In this document: piece by piece, positions 44,621 through 53,723 of the stretch | Numbering within the stretch: position 1 is the first letter of the stretch | How the letters are laid out: the number at the start of each line of letters is the position of its first letter | Origin: Cupriavidus basilensis | GTDB lineage: Bacteria; Pseudomonadota; Gammaproteobacteria; Burkholderiales; Burkholderiaceae | Direction: 5' to 3' | DNA length: 64,000 nucleotides | Assembly: GCF_008801925.2 (NCBI RefSeq) | Contig: NZ_CP062803.1 | Location: forward strand, 4,402,001 to 4,466,000 | Made by a program: the position numbers and the translations under genes | The notes under the pieces: generated by a model | What the model saw: the letters and a program-made list of their open reading frames with translations, nothing else | Database searches by the model: none | What the model was told of the DNA's origin: nothing

Positions 44621-44917
44621 CTACACGTCCAGCAGCGGCCGGTGCTTGATATGGCGCGCGAAGACCTGCATGAACTGCGGATCGACACGCGCGCCCCAGA
44701 CCGCCAACGCATGGCCGGCGATCCAGAGCACCAGGCCCGGAATCCACAGTTGCAGGCCCAAGCCCACGGCCGCGGCCAAGGTGCCATTGGCAATCGCCAC
44801 CGTGCGCGGCGCGCCGCCCAGCAGGATCGGCTCGGTCAGCGAGCGGTGCAGTGGCACCTCGAAGCCGGGTAAAGAACCGTATGAATTGCCCTGCACGCCA
44901 TCGTGGGCCGCGTTCAT
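44621..44917 (-). CDS. trbD: Conjugal transfer protein TrbD (VirB3-like)
   Basis: The 98-residue protein has a short hydrophilic N-terminus and one or two membrane helices (TVAIANGTLAAAVGLGLQLW and LVLWIAGHALAVW). TrbD/VirB3 is an inner-membrane partner of TrbE. Its ATG overlaps the frame-corrected trbC stop (44914-44916), as expected in this operon. Intact. Confidence 0.85.
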   Translation of the reverse strand: MNAAHDGVQGNSYGSLPGFEVPLHRSLTEPILLGGAPRTVAIANGTLAAAVGLGLQLWIPGLVLWIAGHALAVWGARVDPQFMQVFARHIKHRPLLDV

Positions 44918-45296
44918 ACGACGGCCCCGCCCGAGAAGCTGAAGAACGACAGGAAGAAGCTCGAAGCCGCGAACGCGATCGACAGACCGAAGACGATCTG
45001 GATCAGCTTGCGAAACCCGCCCGAGGTATCGCCAAAGGCCAGTGCCAGGCCCGTGGCGATGATGATGATGACCGCAATGATTCGGGCCACCGGCCCTGGA
45101 TTGACTCCAAGATGGATTGCAGCGGCCCTTCCCAGGGCATGCTGGAGCCGGCGGCCTGAGCAGTGCCTGCGAGCAGCAGCATCAGCGCCGCGAGCAACAA
45201 GCCCTGCATGGCCGGGCGAGCCAGGCTATCCAGTCGCGCGGGCTGGCGAAGAGGATTTGCGGAAGTACGGAAAGCAGGAACGATCATCTGCGTCAT
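44914..45296 (-). pseudogene. trbC: trbC (VirB2-like pilin) with one-base frameshift near 45092
   Basis: TrbC is the pilin precursor. The frame from 45296 has a signal-like helix (AMQGLLLAALMLLLAGTAQAAG) and reaches ILESIQG, then leaves frame. The continuing frame is VARIIAVIIIIATGLALAFG and the later VFGLSIAFAASSFFLSFF, ending at 44914. The total of 383 bases is one short of 384 (127 residues). A run of two C at 45092-45093 is probably three in the working gene. As written, the second membrane helix needed for pilin is lost. Confidence 0.85.
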
Positions 45297-46329
45297 GGCA
45301 GTTCTCCAGAGTGGTCAGGGGACAGAGAAGAAAGGTCGGACTGCGGCAGCAGCTCCGGGAATGGAGCCTCCAGCGCATCCGCCAGGTGGTAGCCCACGCC
45401 ATCGAAACCGACGACGCGGGCGATGCTCTCGATGCGGCGTTTGCGCCCGCGCCCGGCGATGTGGATGACCACGTTGACCGCTTCCGCGATCAGCGCACGG
45501 GGCGGGTTCACCGCCACTTCGAGAATCAGTTGCTCCAGGCGCAGCAGCGCACCCAGCGCGGAGCCGGCATGGATCGTGGCGATGCCGCCGGGGTGACCCG
45601 TGCCCCAGACCTTGATGAGATCCAGTGCCTCGGCGCCGCGCACCTCGCCGACGACGACGCGATCCGGGCGTAGGCGCATGGACGAGCGCACCAGCTCGGT
45701 CATGGACACGACGCCCTGGCGCGTGCGCAGCGGCACGTGGTCGCGCGCCGCGCATTGCAGCTCCACCGTGTCTTCGAGCACCAGCACGCGGTCGCCCGTG
45801 GCTGCGATCTCGGCGAGCAGCGCATTAGCTAAAGTCGTCTTGCCCGTGCTGGTGCCGCCGGCGATCAGGATGTTCTGGCGCTCGCGCACCGCACGCACCA
45901 GCAGGCCCGCCTGCGCGGCGGTCATCATTCCGTCCTCGATGTAGCGCGACAGCGGGATCACGCCCACGGCGCGCTTGCGCAACGCGAAGGCCGGCCCCGG
46001 CGCAGCGGGCGGCAGGATGCCCTCGAAGCGTTCGCCGGTTTCCGGCAGTTCGGCCGTCAACAGCGGCTGGCCGCGATGCACTTCGGCGCCGACATGGGCA
46101 GCGACGGGCGAATGATGCGTTCGCCATCGGCCTCGGACAGCTCCACACCCATCGGCGCGCGGCCCGTGGACAGGCGATCCACCCAGAGCGTGCGATCCGG
46201 GTTGAGCATGATTTCCACCACGTCTGGGTCTTCGAGCGCGGCAGCGATCAGCGGCCCCATGGCCGTGCGCAGCATCTGGATGCGGCGATCCAGCGAGGTG
46301 GCCGTGAAGGAGGAAGGAACGGCGCTCAT
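45293..46329 (-). pseudogene. trbB: trbB (VirB11-like ATPase) with one-base frameshift near 46107
   Basis: TrbB is the VirB11-type hexameric ATPase of the channel. The frame from 46329 (MSAVPSSFTATSLDRRIQML) runs to GERIIR and then is lost. The next frame continues VAAHVGAEVHRGQPLLTAEL through the Walker A GGTSTGKTTLANALL and Walker B region VVVGEVRGAEALDLIK to the end at 45293. The total of 1037 bases is one short of 1038 (345 residues). The switch lies near 46105-46108. The ATG overlaps the stop of the copG-like gene. Broken unless a base is missing. Confidence 0.85.
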
Positions 46330-46790
46330 AAGGCACGCTCCTGGGCATCCGCGACGGCCGCAGCGCCCTCCGGTCGCGTCGGATCGGTGTGCAGTTCCTC
46401 CACCACATCCCGCACCAGGCTGCGCCCGCGCAGCAAATGCCGTCCGAGCTGTTCGACGAACTGCTCGAAGCGGGCCTTGCCCTGGGCGCGAGCGGCATCC
46501 TGATGGGCCTCGGGCACGGGTGTGCTCACCGTGAGGAAATAGCGGATGAACAGCGCCAATGTTTCGATGGCAATGTTCTGGTCGCGCTCCAGGCGCTCGG
46601 CGTGGCGCGACAGGCGGTCCAGCCGCTTGGCAATTGCCGCCTCGCGCTGGTCGGCCGCATCGGGCGACAGCCAGGAGGCCAGGGCCGCCGCGACGATGCT
46701 GGACTTGGACACGCCCTTCTTGGCGGCCAGTTCATCGAGCCGCTTGCTGTGCTCCGGCTGGATGAACACATTGAGGCGGTGTTGGGTCAT
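46326..46790 (-). CDS. CopG/ribbon-helix-helix-type regulator in the transfer operon
   Basis: The 154-residue protein has an N-terminal ribbon-helix-helix-like region (residues 3-45, LNVFIQPEHSKRLDELAAKKGVSKSSIVAAAL) that is typical of CopG/Arc DNA-binding proteins. A long helical C-terminal part with several Arg and Glu repeats follows. In Tn4371-family ICEs a protein of this kind lies between traG and trbB. It may repress the trb operon. Its stop overlaps the trbB ATG and its ATG overlaps the traG stop. Confidence 0.8.
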   Translation of the reverse strand: MTQHRLNVFIQPEHSKRLDELAAKKGVSKSSIVAAALASWLSPDAADQREAAIAKRLDRLSRHAERLERDQNIAIETLALFIRYFLTVSTPVPEAHQDAARAQGKARFEQFVEQLGRHLLRGRSLVRDVVEELHTDPTRPEGAAAVADAQERAL

Positions 46791-48805
46791 AGGTCGATTC
46801 CGTCGTCAGGGTCGAGGGAAGCCAGCCGGGCCGTGCGCTGCAGGGCCGGATCGAGCTGGCGAGGAAGGGGATGCGGCATGTCGTCGTCATCGAGCAGCCC
46901 GAGGTCGGCTGCGGGCGCAACCAGGTCGGGGTCGTAGGTGACGGCTTCGGAAAGTTCGGGCTGGCGGCGTGGGCCGCTGTCGTCGGCCGAACCCAGGTTC
47001 TCCAGCCCATCGGCGGCGTCGGCCGTCGGTGCGACCGGCATGGCGGGAATCGCCAGCCCGCTCCAGTCGTCGGCGCGTTCCGGTGGCACATCGGCATAGC
47101 GCCCCTGCATGGACAGGGTTGCAAGCACCGGCGGCGGAAGCACGCGCCGCTTGAAATTGCTGTCCGCGTAGTAGCGCAGCTTCTTGGCCTTGATGGGCGC
47201 CACGCTGGACACCATCACCACGGCCTCGTCGGGCGGAAGCTGCATTACCTCGCCCGGCGTGAGCAGCGGACGTGCCGTCTCCTGGCGCGACACCATCAGA
47301 TGCCCGAGCCATGGCGCGAGCCGGTGGCCGGCGTAGTTGCGCTGCGCGCGCAGCTCGGTCGCGGTGCCCAGCGTTTCGGAGATGCGCTTGGCGGTGCGCT
47401 CGTCGTTGGTGGCGAACGTCACCCGGACATGGCAGTTGTCCAGGATCGAATGGTTCTGGCCGTAGGCTTTGTCAATCTGGTTGAGCGACTGGGCGATGAG
47501 GAAGCTGCGGATACCGTAGCCGGCCATGAAGGCCAGGGCCGTCTCGAAGAAGTCGAGCCGTCCGAGCGCGGGGAACTCGTCGAGCATCAATAGCAGCTTG
47601 TGGCGGCGCGCGATGCCATCGCTGCCGTCGAGCGATTCCGTCAGCCGTCGCCCGATCTGGTTGAGGATCAGGCGAATGAGCGGTTTCGTCCGCGAAATGT
47701 CCGAAGGCGGCACCACCAGGTACAGCGACACCGGATGCTCGGCCGCGATCAGGTCGGCAATGCGCCAGTCGCAGCGCGAGGTGACTTCGGCCACCGTGGG
47801 GTCGCGGTACAGGCCGAGGAATGACATGGCGGTGCTCAACACGCCGGAACGCTCGTTGTCCGATTTGTTCAGGACTTCGCGCGCTGCCGATGCCACCACC
47901 AGATGCGGCCCACCACCGATGTGCGGCGTGGTCATCATCCGATGCAGGGTCAGCTCGAAGGGACAGGCCGGGTCGCTGAGGAAGTTGGCGACTCCGCGCA
48001 GCGTCTTGTCTTCGCCTGCGTAGAGCACGTGCAGGATGGCCCCAACCAGCAGCGCATGCGAGGTCTTCTCCCAATGGTTGCGCCGCTCCAGTGCTCCTTC
48101 GGGATCGACCAGAATGTCTGCGATGTTCTGCACGTCGCGCACTTCGTGCGCGCCGCGCCTCACCTCCAGCAGTGGGTTGTAGGCCGACGACTTCGCATCG
48201 GTCGGGTTGAACAGCAGGCAATGCGAGAAGCGCGAGCGCCAGCCGGCGGTGATGCTCCAGTTCTCGCCCTTGATGTCGTGAATGACGGCCGATGCAGGCC
48301 AGCTCAACAAGGTGGGAACCACCAGGCCCACGCCTTTGCCCGAGCGGGTAGGCGCGAAGGTCAGAACATGCTCTGGGCCTTCATGTCGCAGGTACTGCTG
48401 GCGATGCTGGCCGAGGAACACGCCCGCAGGCTGGTCAAGCCCCGCCTTGCAAATGTCCTCCGCGTTGGCCCAGCGAGCCGTCCCGTAGGTCGTGACCAGC
48501 TTGGACTGGCGCGAGCGCCAGATCGACATGCCGATGGCAACCACCACCGCGATCAGGCCGCTGCCTGCGGCAATGGCACCGCCCACGTCAAAGACATGCG
48601 GCGCGTAGGCGTCGAAGAAGAACCACCACTCGAACAGGCGCCAGGGGTGATAGACCGGCGTGCCGAAGAAATCGAACCACGGCGAGCCCAGGCGTAGCTG
48701 GTAGCCCAGGGCGGCGGCCGTCCATTGCGTAGCGCTCCATACGCCAGCGATCACGATGCCGAAGACAACGGCAATCTGACCGAACAGCACGTTCGTTCCT
48801 TGCAT
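46787..48805 (-). CDS. traG: Type IV coupling protein TraG (VirD4-like)
   Basis: This 672-residue protein is the coupling ATPase that delivers the relaxosome to the channel. It has N-terminal membrane helices (about 5-35 and 75-95), a Walker A loop APTRSGKG at residues 151-158, and the VirD4 domain with SAVIHDIKGENW and later DEFPALGRL. The C-terminal part is acidic, with RRVLPPPVLATL. It is intact, and its end overlaps the copG-like gene by 4 bases. About 220 bases without a gene precede it. Confidence 0.93.
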   Translation of the reverse strand: MQGTNVLFGQIAVVFGIVIAGVWSATQWTAAALGYQLRLGSPWFDFFGTPVYHPWRLFEWWFFFDAYAPHVFDVGGAIAAGSGLIAVVVAIGMSIWRSRQSKLVTTYGTARWANAEDICKAGLDQPAGVFLGQHRQQYLRHEGPEHVLTFAPTRSGKGVGLVVPTLLSWPASAVIHDIKGENWSITAGWRSRFSHCLLFNPTDAKSSAYNPLLEVRRGAHEVRDVQNIADILVDPEGALERRNHWEKTSHALLVGAILHVLYAGEDKTLRGVANFLSDPACPFELTLHRMMTTPHIGGGPHLVVASAAREVLNKSDNERSGVLSTAMSFLGLYRDPTVAEVTSRCDWRIADLIAAEHPVSLYLVVPPSDISRTKPLIRLILNQIGRRLTESLDGSDGIARRHKLLLMLDEFPALGRLDFFETALAFMAGYGIRSFLIAQSLNQIDKAYGQNHSILDNCHVRVTFATNDERTAKRISETLGTATELRAQRNYAGHRLAPWLGHLMVSRQETARPLLTPGEVMQLPPDEAVVMVSSVAPIKAKKLRYYADSNFKRRVLPPPVLATLSMQGRYADVPPERADDWSGLAIPAMPVAPTADAADGLENLGSADDSGPRRQPELSEAVTYDPDLVAPAADLGLLDDDDMPHPLPRQLDPALQRTARLASLDPDDGIDL

Positions 48806-49022
48806 TGGTCAACCTCCCACTACGGCACAGGAACGTGCCGTAGTGCCGAGGATCAAGGCGAGCGTGCAGGTCGGTCAAAGACCGTTGTGGCGGGGATTCA
48901 GGCCAAAAGAGCCAGACTTATTGCTGTGGCGAAGACAATAAAAATGCCGCATGCGCGAGCGCGCTGCGGCGTGATGAGGTAACAGTGAGACCTTCGTCGC
49001 GGCGCCGCGACGGAGGGGTGCC

Positions 49023-49253
49023 CTATTGAGGCTTCTGCTCCGGCCGATCACCGAAGAAGCGGCGATTCGCGGCTTCGGCGGCACGTCGGCAGAGTTCTTC
49101 GCCGGCCTTCGCGCGCTCTTCCTTGCACAGGCGCTGGACTTCCTTGAGACGCTCAGGATGGGCCACGAGGAAGTCCACGGTTTCCGTCGGTTGGGATGGC
49201 CCACAGGAGGCTGTCAGTGCAGCGGCCATCAGCAGCGACAGGAATCGGGGCAT
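49023..49253 (-). CDS. EexN-type entry-exclusion lipoprotein
   Basis: The 76-residue protein has a lipoprotein signal (lipobox LTASC, Cys17) and the EexN pattern TVDFLVAHPERLKEVQRLCKE with two more Cys. EexN-like lipoproteins prevent redundant entry of a related conjugative element. Two Cys in the mature part could form a disulfide. The ribosome site AAAGGA is about 8 bases before the ATG at 49253. It lies between the LysR gene and traG on the minus strand. Confidence 0.8.
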   Translation of the reverse strand: MPRFLSLLMAAALTASCGPSQPTETVDFLVAHPERLKEVQRLCKEERAKAGEELCRRAAEAANRRFFGDRPEQKPQ

Positions 49254-49278
49254 GGCTTGGGTCCTTTCAGCAGGTGGA

Positions 49279-50205
49279 TCAGGAGTCCTCGGCGGCGCTG
49301 GAGCCATCCGCCGAATCAATGGAGTCCACTCGTGCGATGAACCGAGCCAGCATTTCGGAGGGCTCCACGTCACGGTGCAGCAGATACGTGGCCAGCATCT
49401 GCGACTTGCCCGCCAAGCGCCGGGCCACAACACCTGGCCCACGGCCGGATGCAATGTGCGCGGCGCCCGCCAAACCAAGTGCCAATCCGGCGGAGACTAA
49501 GGTCATCATCACCTCATAGGACGCCACGCGCTGGGCGATCAGTGGCTGTTGCTCGTAGCGCTGCAAAACGCGATCAACTTGGCGTGCATGGCCTTCGCAT
49601 ATCGCCGGATCGCATAGCGCCAGCGGATAGCGCAGCACTTCTTCCAACGGAACGTGCTTGTGGGCCAGCACAGGATGGCGAGCTGGGACCGCCACCATCA
49701 GCTCGTCTTCCCACGCAGGCCTGACCACAATGCCGTCGCCCACCTCTTCGGCCATCGAAAAGCCGACGTCATACAGGTCATCGTGCAGACCCTTGATCTG
49801 TTGGTCCAACGGCACCTCAAATAACCGAATGTCAATCTCTGGATCTTCCTCTCGGCACCGTGCCAGCAGCGTCGGCATTCGCGAGGGCGTGATGCCATCG
49901 GACAAAGCGATGCGCAACTGTCCCTGAAACCCACTGGCGGCGGACTTGACGCCGTCACACGCCTGTTTCAGAGCTTCGAAGATTCGCGGCACCCGCTCCA
50001 GGAATGCCATTCCGGCAAAGGTCAGGCGGGTGCTTCGCGTGGTTCGCGTGAACAGTTGCGCCCCGAGCTCTTCCTCTATCTCCTTGATGGTGCGCGACAA
50101 AGGGGACTGATCGATGTGCAGCTTTTCCGCTGCGCGGCCAAAGTGAAGTTCTTCGGCCACCGCTATAAAGCAACGCAAATGCCGAAGCTCCATGGTGTAT
50201 CTCAT
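49279..50205 (-). CDS. LysR-family regulator, traR-like
   Basis: The 308-residue LysR regulator has the N-terminal winged helix (ELRHLRCFIAVAEELHFGRAAEKLH...SPLSRTIKEIEEELG) and an effector domain. In the Tn4371 family a LysR-type gene called traR lies near traG, and its position here, upstream of eexN and traG, fits. But etfA of the catabolic operon ends only 6 bases upstream of its first ATG, so it may instead be read with, and regulate, the catabolic operon. The start may be the Met at residue 5. Confidence 0.65.
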   Translation of the reverse strand: MRYTMELRHLRCFIAVAEELHFGRAAEKLHIDQSPLSRTIKEIEEELGAQLFTRTTRSTRLTFAGMAFLERVPRIFEALKQACDGVKSAASGFQGQLRIALSDGITPSRMPTLLARCREEDPEIDIRLFEVPLDQQIKGLHDDLYDVGFSMAEEVGDGIVVRPAWEDELMVAVPARHPVLAHKHVPLEEVLRYPLALCDPAICEGHARQVDRVLQRYEQQPLIAQRVASYEVMMTLVSAGLALGLAGAAHIASGRGPGVVARRLAGKSQMLATYLLHRDVEPSEMLARFIARVDSIDSADGSSAAEDS

Positions 50206-50210
50206 CCAAG

Positions 50211-51143
50211 TTAAAAGGCCTTGACGAGTTCCGGCACAGCCGCGAACAGGTCCGCCTCCAGCCCGTAGTCGGCCACGCTGAAGATCGGCGCCTCCGGGTC
50301 CTTGTTGATCGCCACGATCACCTTGGAGTCCTTCATGCCCGCCAGGTGCTGGATCGCCCCCGAGATGCCCGCCGCCACGTACAGCTGCGGCGCCACGATC
50401 TTGCCGGTCTGGCCCACCTGCAGGTCATTGGGCGCGTAGCCCGCATCCACCGCCGCGCGGCTCGCGCCGATGGCCGCGCCCAGCTTGTCGGCCAGCGGGG
50501 TGATGACTTCGTCGAATTTTTCCTTGCTGCCCAGCGCACGGCCGCCGGAGACGATGATCTTGGCCGCCGTCAGTTCGGGCCGGTCGCTCTTGGCGATTTC
50601 GCTGCCCACGTAGCTGCTCTTGCCGGTGTCTGCCGCTGCGGTTGCCGTTTCCACTGCTGCGTTGCCTCCGGTCGCCGCTGTGGCGTCGAAGCCGGTGGTG
50701 CGCACGGTGATGACTTTGGTGGCGTCGCTGCTTTGCACGGTGGCGATGGCATTGCCGGCGTAGATGGGGCGTTCGAAGGTGTCGGCGCTCACCACCTTGG
50801 TGATGTCGCTGATCTGGGCGACGTCGAGCTTGGCGGCCACGCGGGGGGCCACGTTCTTGCCGCCGGCCGTGGCCGGGAACAGGATGTGGCTGTAGTTGCC
50901 GGCGATGGCCAGCACCTGGGCGGCCACGTTCTCGGCCAGGCCGTGGGCCAAGCCTGCGGCGTCGGCGTGGATGACCTTGGCGACACCGGCGATCTGGGCG
51001 GCGGCTTGTGCGGCAGCGCCGACATTGTGGCCGGCCACCAGCACGTGCACGTCGCCACCGCAAGCGGCTGCAGCCGTCACGGTGTTCAGGGTTGCGCCCT
51101 TGATGGATGCGTTGTCGTGTTCAGCAATAACGAGTACCGACAT
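50211..51143 (-). CDS. etfA: Electron transfer flavoprotein alpha subunit
   Basis: This 310-residue protein is the FAD-binding subunit of the ETF that carries electrons from acyl-CoA dehydrogenases to the ETF:quinone oxidoreductase. The C-terminal FAD motif [25 protein letters not shown] is present, with [13 protein letters not shown] before it. It begins directly after etfB (stop and start adjacent). Its own copy here, next to an acyl-CoA dehydrogenase gene, suggests a dedicated electron carrier for the cargo pathway rather than the housekeeping ETF. Confidence 0.93.
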   Translation of the reverse strand: MSVLVIAEHDNASIKGATLNTVTAAAACGGDVHVLVAGHNVGAAAQAAAQIAGVAKVIHADAAGLAHGLAENVAAQVLAIAGNYSHILFPATAGGKNVAPRVAAKLDVAQISDITKVVSADTFERPIYAGNAIATVQSSDATKVITVRTTGFDATAATGGNAAVETATAAADTGKSSYVGSEIAKSDRPELTAAKIIVSGGRALGSKEKFDEVITPLADKLGAAIGASRAAVDAGYAPNDLQVGQTGKIVAPQLYVAAGISGAIQHLAGMKDSKVIVAINKDPEAPIFSVADYGLEADLFAAVPELVKAF

Positions 51144-51893
51144 TTAGATCACCTTCGCTTCGTTCTTGAGTTTTTCGACCAGGGCGGCCACGTCAGCCAC
51201 CTTCACGCCGGCGCCGCGCTTGGCGGGTTCGGTCACCTTCAGGGTCTTCAGGCGCGGGGCGACTTGAACGCCGAGGTCTTCGGGCTTGATGGTGTCCAGC
51301 GGCTTTTTCTTGGCCTTCATGATGTTGGGCAAGGTGACGTAGCGCGGTTCGTTCAGACGCAGGTCGGCGGTGATGACCGCGGGCAGCGTGAGGCTAAGGG
51401 TTTCCAGGCCGCCGTCCACTTCGCGGGTCACGGCTGCCTTGTCGCCGGCGAGCTCGACCTTGGAGGCGAAGGTGGCTTGCGGCAGACCGGCCAGCGCCGC
51501 CAGCATCTGGCCGGTCTGGTTGCAGTCGTCGTCGATGGCCTGCTTGCCCAGGATCACGAGGCCGGGCTGTTCCTTGTCGATCAGGGCCTTGAGCAGCTTA
51601 GCCACGGCCAGCGGCTGCAGTTCTTCATTGGTCTCGACTAGGATGCCGCGGTCGGCACCGATGGCCATGGCGGTGCGCAGCGTCTCCTGGCATTGAGACA
51701 CGCCGCACGAGACGGCGACGATCTCCGTTGCCGCGCCTTTCTCCCTGAGCCGCACAGCCTCTTCGACGGCAATCTCGTCGAAGGGGTTCATGCTCATCTT
51801 GACATTGGCGATGTCCACGCCGCTGCCATCGCTCTTGACGCGGACCTTGACGTTGTAGTCAACCACCCGCTTGACGGGAACCAGGATTTTCAT
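51144..51893 (-). CDS. etfB: Electron transfer flavoprotein beta subunit
   Basis: The 249-residue protein has the ETF-beta core [20 protein letters not shown], the AMP-binding region around [11 protein letters not shown], the motif [21 protein letters not shown], and the recognition-loop region [20 protein letters not shown]. The start at 51893 is preceded by GGAAACCCTCCC. It lies 24 bases after the acyl-CoA dehydrogenase stop on the minus strand. Confidence 0.93.
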   Translation of the reverse strand: MKILVPVKRVVDYNVKVRVKSDGSGVDIANVKMSMNPFDEIAVEEAVRLREKGAATEIVAVSCGVSQCQETLRTAMAIGADRGILVETNEELQPLAVAKLLKALIDKEQPGLVILGKQAIDDDCNQTGQMLAALAGLPQATFASKVELAGDKAAVTREVDGGLETLSLTLPAVITADLRLNEPRYVTLPNIMKAKKKPLDTIKPEDLGVQVAPRLKTLKVTEPAKRGAGVKVADVAALVEKLKNEAKVI

Positions 51894-51917
51894 GGGAGGG
51901 TTTCCTTTCAGGATCAT

Positions 51918-53699
51918 TCAGAGTTGATCGTCCGCCAGGGCCAGCGTGCTGGCGGCGCCGCCCGTGACGATGTCGCGCAGCATCGGCGCCTGCACCAGGA
52001 CATGCGCCGCGTAATGGCTGGCTGTGGCGCGCTTGGTACCGAGAAAGCCCGCATCGCCCGCGCCCGCCGCGAGTTGCGCGGTAGCGGCTTCGGCCATGCG
52101 CGCCGACAGCCAGCCGCCGATCACGGTGCCCGCCAGCCGCAGGAAGGGCACGGCGCCCGCCGCGCACTGCGCGGGTTGACCGTCGTGGGCCAGCAGCCAG
52201 TCGACCGCTTCGTCCAGCGCCTGGGCAGCGGCTGCCAACGCGCGGCCGATCTGCGCCAGCACTGCATCGGGCGATTCGACCAACCGGCGCGCATCGCCGT
52301 CGATGCGGCCCAGCAGCGCCTTCAGCGTGCGCCCGCCCTCGCGTGCCAGCTTGCGGCCGATCAGGTCGTTGGCCTGGATGCCCGTGGTGCCTTCGTAGAT
52401 GGTCGTGATGCGCGCGTCGCGCATGTGCTGGGAGGCGCCGGTTTCCTCGACGTAGCCCATGCCGCCATGCACCTGCACGCCGTCGGACGTGATGCCCTGC
52501 GCGCTGTCGGTACACCAGCCTTTGACCACCGGTATCAGCAGGCCGACCAGGGCCTGCGCCTGCGCGCGCTCCTGCGCATCGGCGTGGCCCGCGGCGCGGT
52601 CCATCTGACCGGCGCAGAAGTAGGCCAGCGCGCGCATGGCCTCGGTGCGGGCCTTCATGTCCATCAGCATGCGCCGCACGTCCGGGTGGCCTGCGATGGC
52701 GGTGCTGCCGCTGATCAGCGGCTTGCCCTGCACCCGCTCCAGCGCATAGGCGCGTGCGCGCTGGTAGGCGCGCTCGGAAATGCCCACGCCTTCCAGGCCA
52801 ACGTTCAGCCGCGCGTGGTTCATCATGGTGAACATGCAGGCCAGCCCCTGGTGCGGCTCGCCGACCAGGTAGCCGATAGCGCCGCCGCTGTCGCCAAAAC
52901 TCATCGACGCCGTGGGGCTGCCGTGGATGCCCATCTTGTGCTCAATCGACGTGCAGGCCAAGTCGTTGCGTTCGCCCAGGGTGCCATCGTCGTTGACCAG
53001 GTACTTCGGGCACAGGAACAGCGAGATGCCTTTCACCCCCGGTGGCGCATCGGGTAGGCGCGCCAGCACCAGGTGCACGATGTTCTCGGCCATGTCGTGC
53101 TCGCCCCAGGTGATGAAGATCTTGTTGCCGCTGACGCGGTAGTGGTCGCCCTCGTGTACGGCACGGCTGCGCAGCGCGGCCAGGTCAGAGCCGGCCTGGG
53201 GCTCGGTGAGGTTCATGGTGCCCGTCCAGCGGCCCTCGACCATGGGTGCCAGGAAGCGGCGCTGGAGTGCGTCGCTGCCATGGTGCGCAATGGCCTCCAC
53301 CGCGCCCAGCGTGAGCATCTGGCACAGGCTGAACGCGAGGTTGGACGACTTCCACATCTCCAGCACGGCGGTGGAGACCAGCGTGGGCAGGCCCTGGCCG
53401 CCCCATTCGGTGGCAGCGGGCATGCCGTTCCAGCCGTTCTCGCAGAAGCTGGCCCAGGCTTCGCGAAAGCCGTCGGCGGGCGTGACCCGACCATCGTGCC
53501 AGCGCGCGCCCTGCACGTCGCCGGGGCGGTTGAGCGGATCCAGCACGCCAGCGGCGTAATTAGCCGCCTCCTGCAGGATGGCCTCGACCAGGTCGGGCGT
53601 GGTTTCTTCATGGTCGGGCTGGGCGCAGATCGCGTCCAGGCCGCCGACCTCTTTCATGGCGAACAGCATTTCGCGCAGGGGGGCTATGTAGACAGACAC
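51918..53699 (-). CDS. Acyl-CoA dehydrogenase, long DmdC-like family
   Basis: The 593-residue enzyme belongs to the long acyl-CoA dehydrogenases with a C-terminal extension, as in 3-methylmercaptopropionyl-CoA dehydrogenase and related enzymes. It has the FAD/acyl-binding motifs [16 protein letters not shown] and [10 protein letters not shown], and the catalytic Glu436 in [19 protein letters not shown]. The start is a GTG at 53699, with AAGGAA about 10 bases upstream. It lies 24 bases after the MFS gene and 24 before etfB, so MFS-ACAD-etfB-etfA is one operon. Substrate unknown; family members take short and branched or sulfur-containing acyl-CoAs. Confidence 0.85.
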   Translation of the reverse strand: MSVYIAPLREMLFAMKEVGGLDAICAQPDHEETTPDLVEAILQEAANYAAGVLDPLNRPGDVQGARWHDGRVTPADGFREAWASFCENGWNGMPAATEWGGQGLPTLVSTAVLEMWKSSNLAFSLCQMLTLGAVEAIAHHGSDALQRRFLAPMVEGRWTGTMNLTEPQAGSDLAALRSRAVHEGDHYRVSGNKIFITWGEHDMAENIVHLVLARLPDAPPGVKGISLFLCPKYLVNDDGTLGERNDLACTSIEHKMGIHGSPTASMSFGDSGGAIGYLVGEPHQGLACMFTMMNHARLNVGLEGVGISERAYQRARAYALERVQGKPLISGSTAIAGHPDVRRMLMDMKARTEAMRALAYFCAGQMDRAAGHADAQERAQAQALVGLLIPVVKGWCTDSAQGITSDGVQVHGGMGYVEETGASQHMRDARITTIYEGTTGIQANDLIGRKLAREGGRTLKALLGRIDGDARRLVESPDAVLAQIGRALAAAAQALDEAVDWLLAHDGQPAQCAAGAVPFLRLAGTVIGGWLSARMAEAATAQLAAGAGDAGFLGTKRATASHYAAHVLVQAPMLRDIVTGGAASTLALADDQL

Positions 53700-53723
53700 A
53701 GCGAATTTCCTTGATGGCTACGA

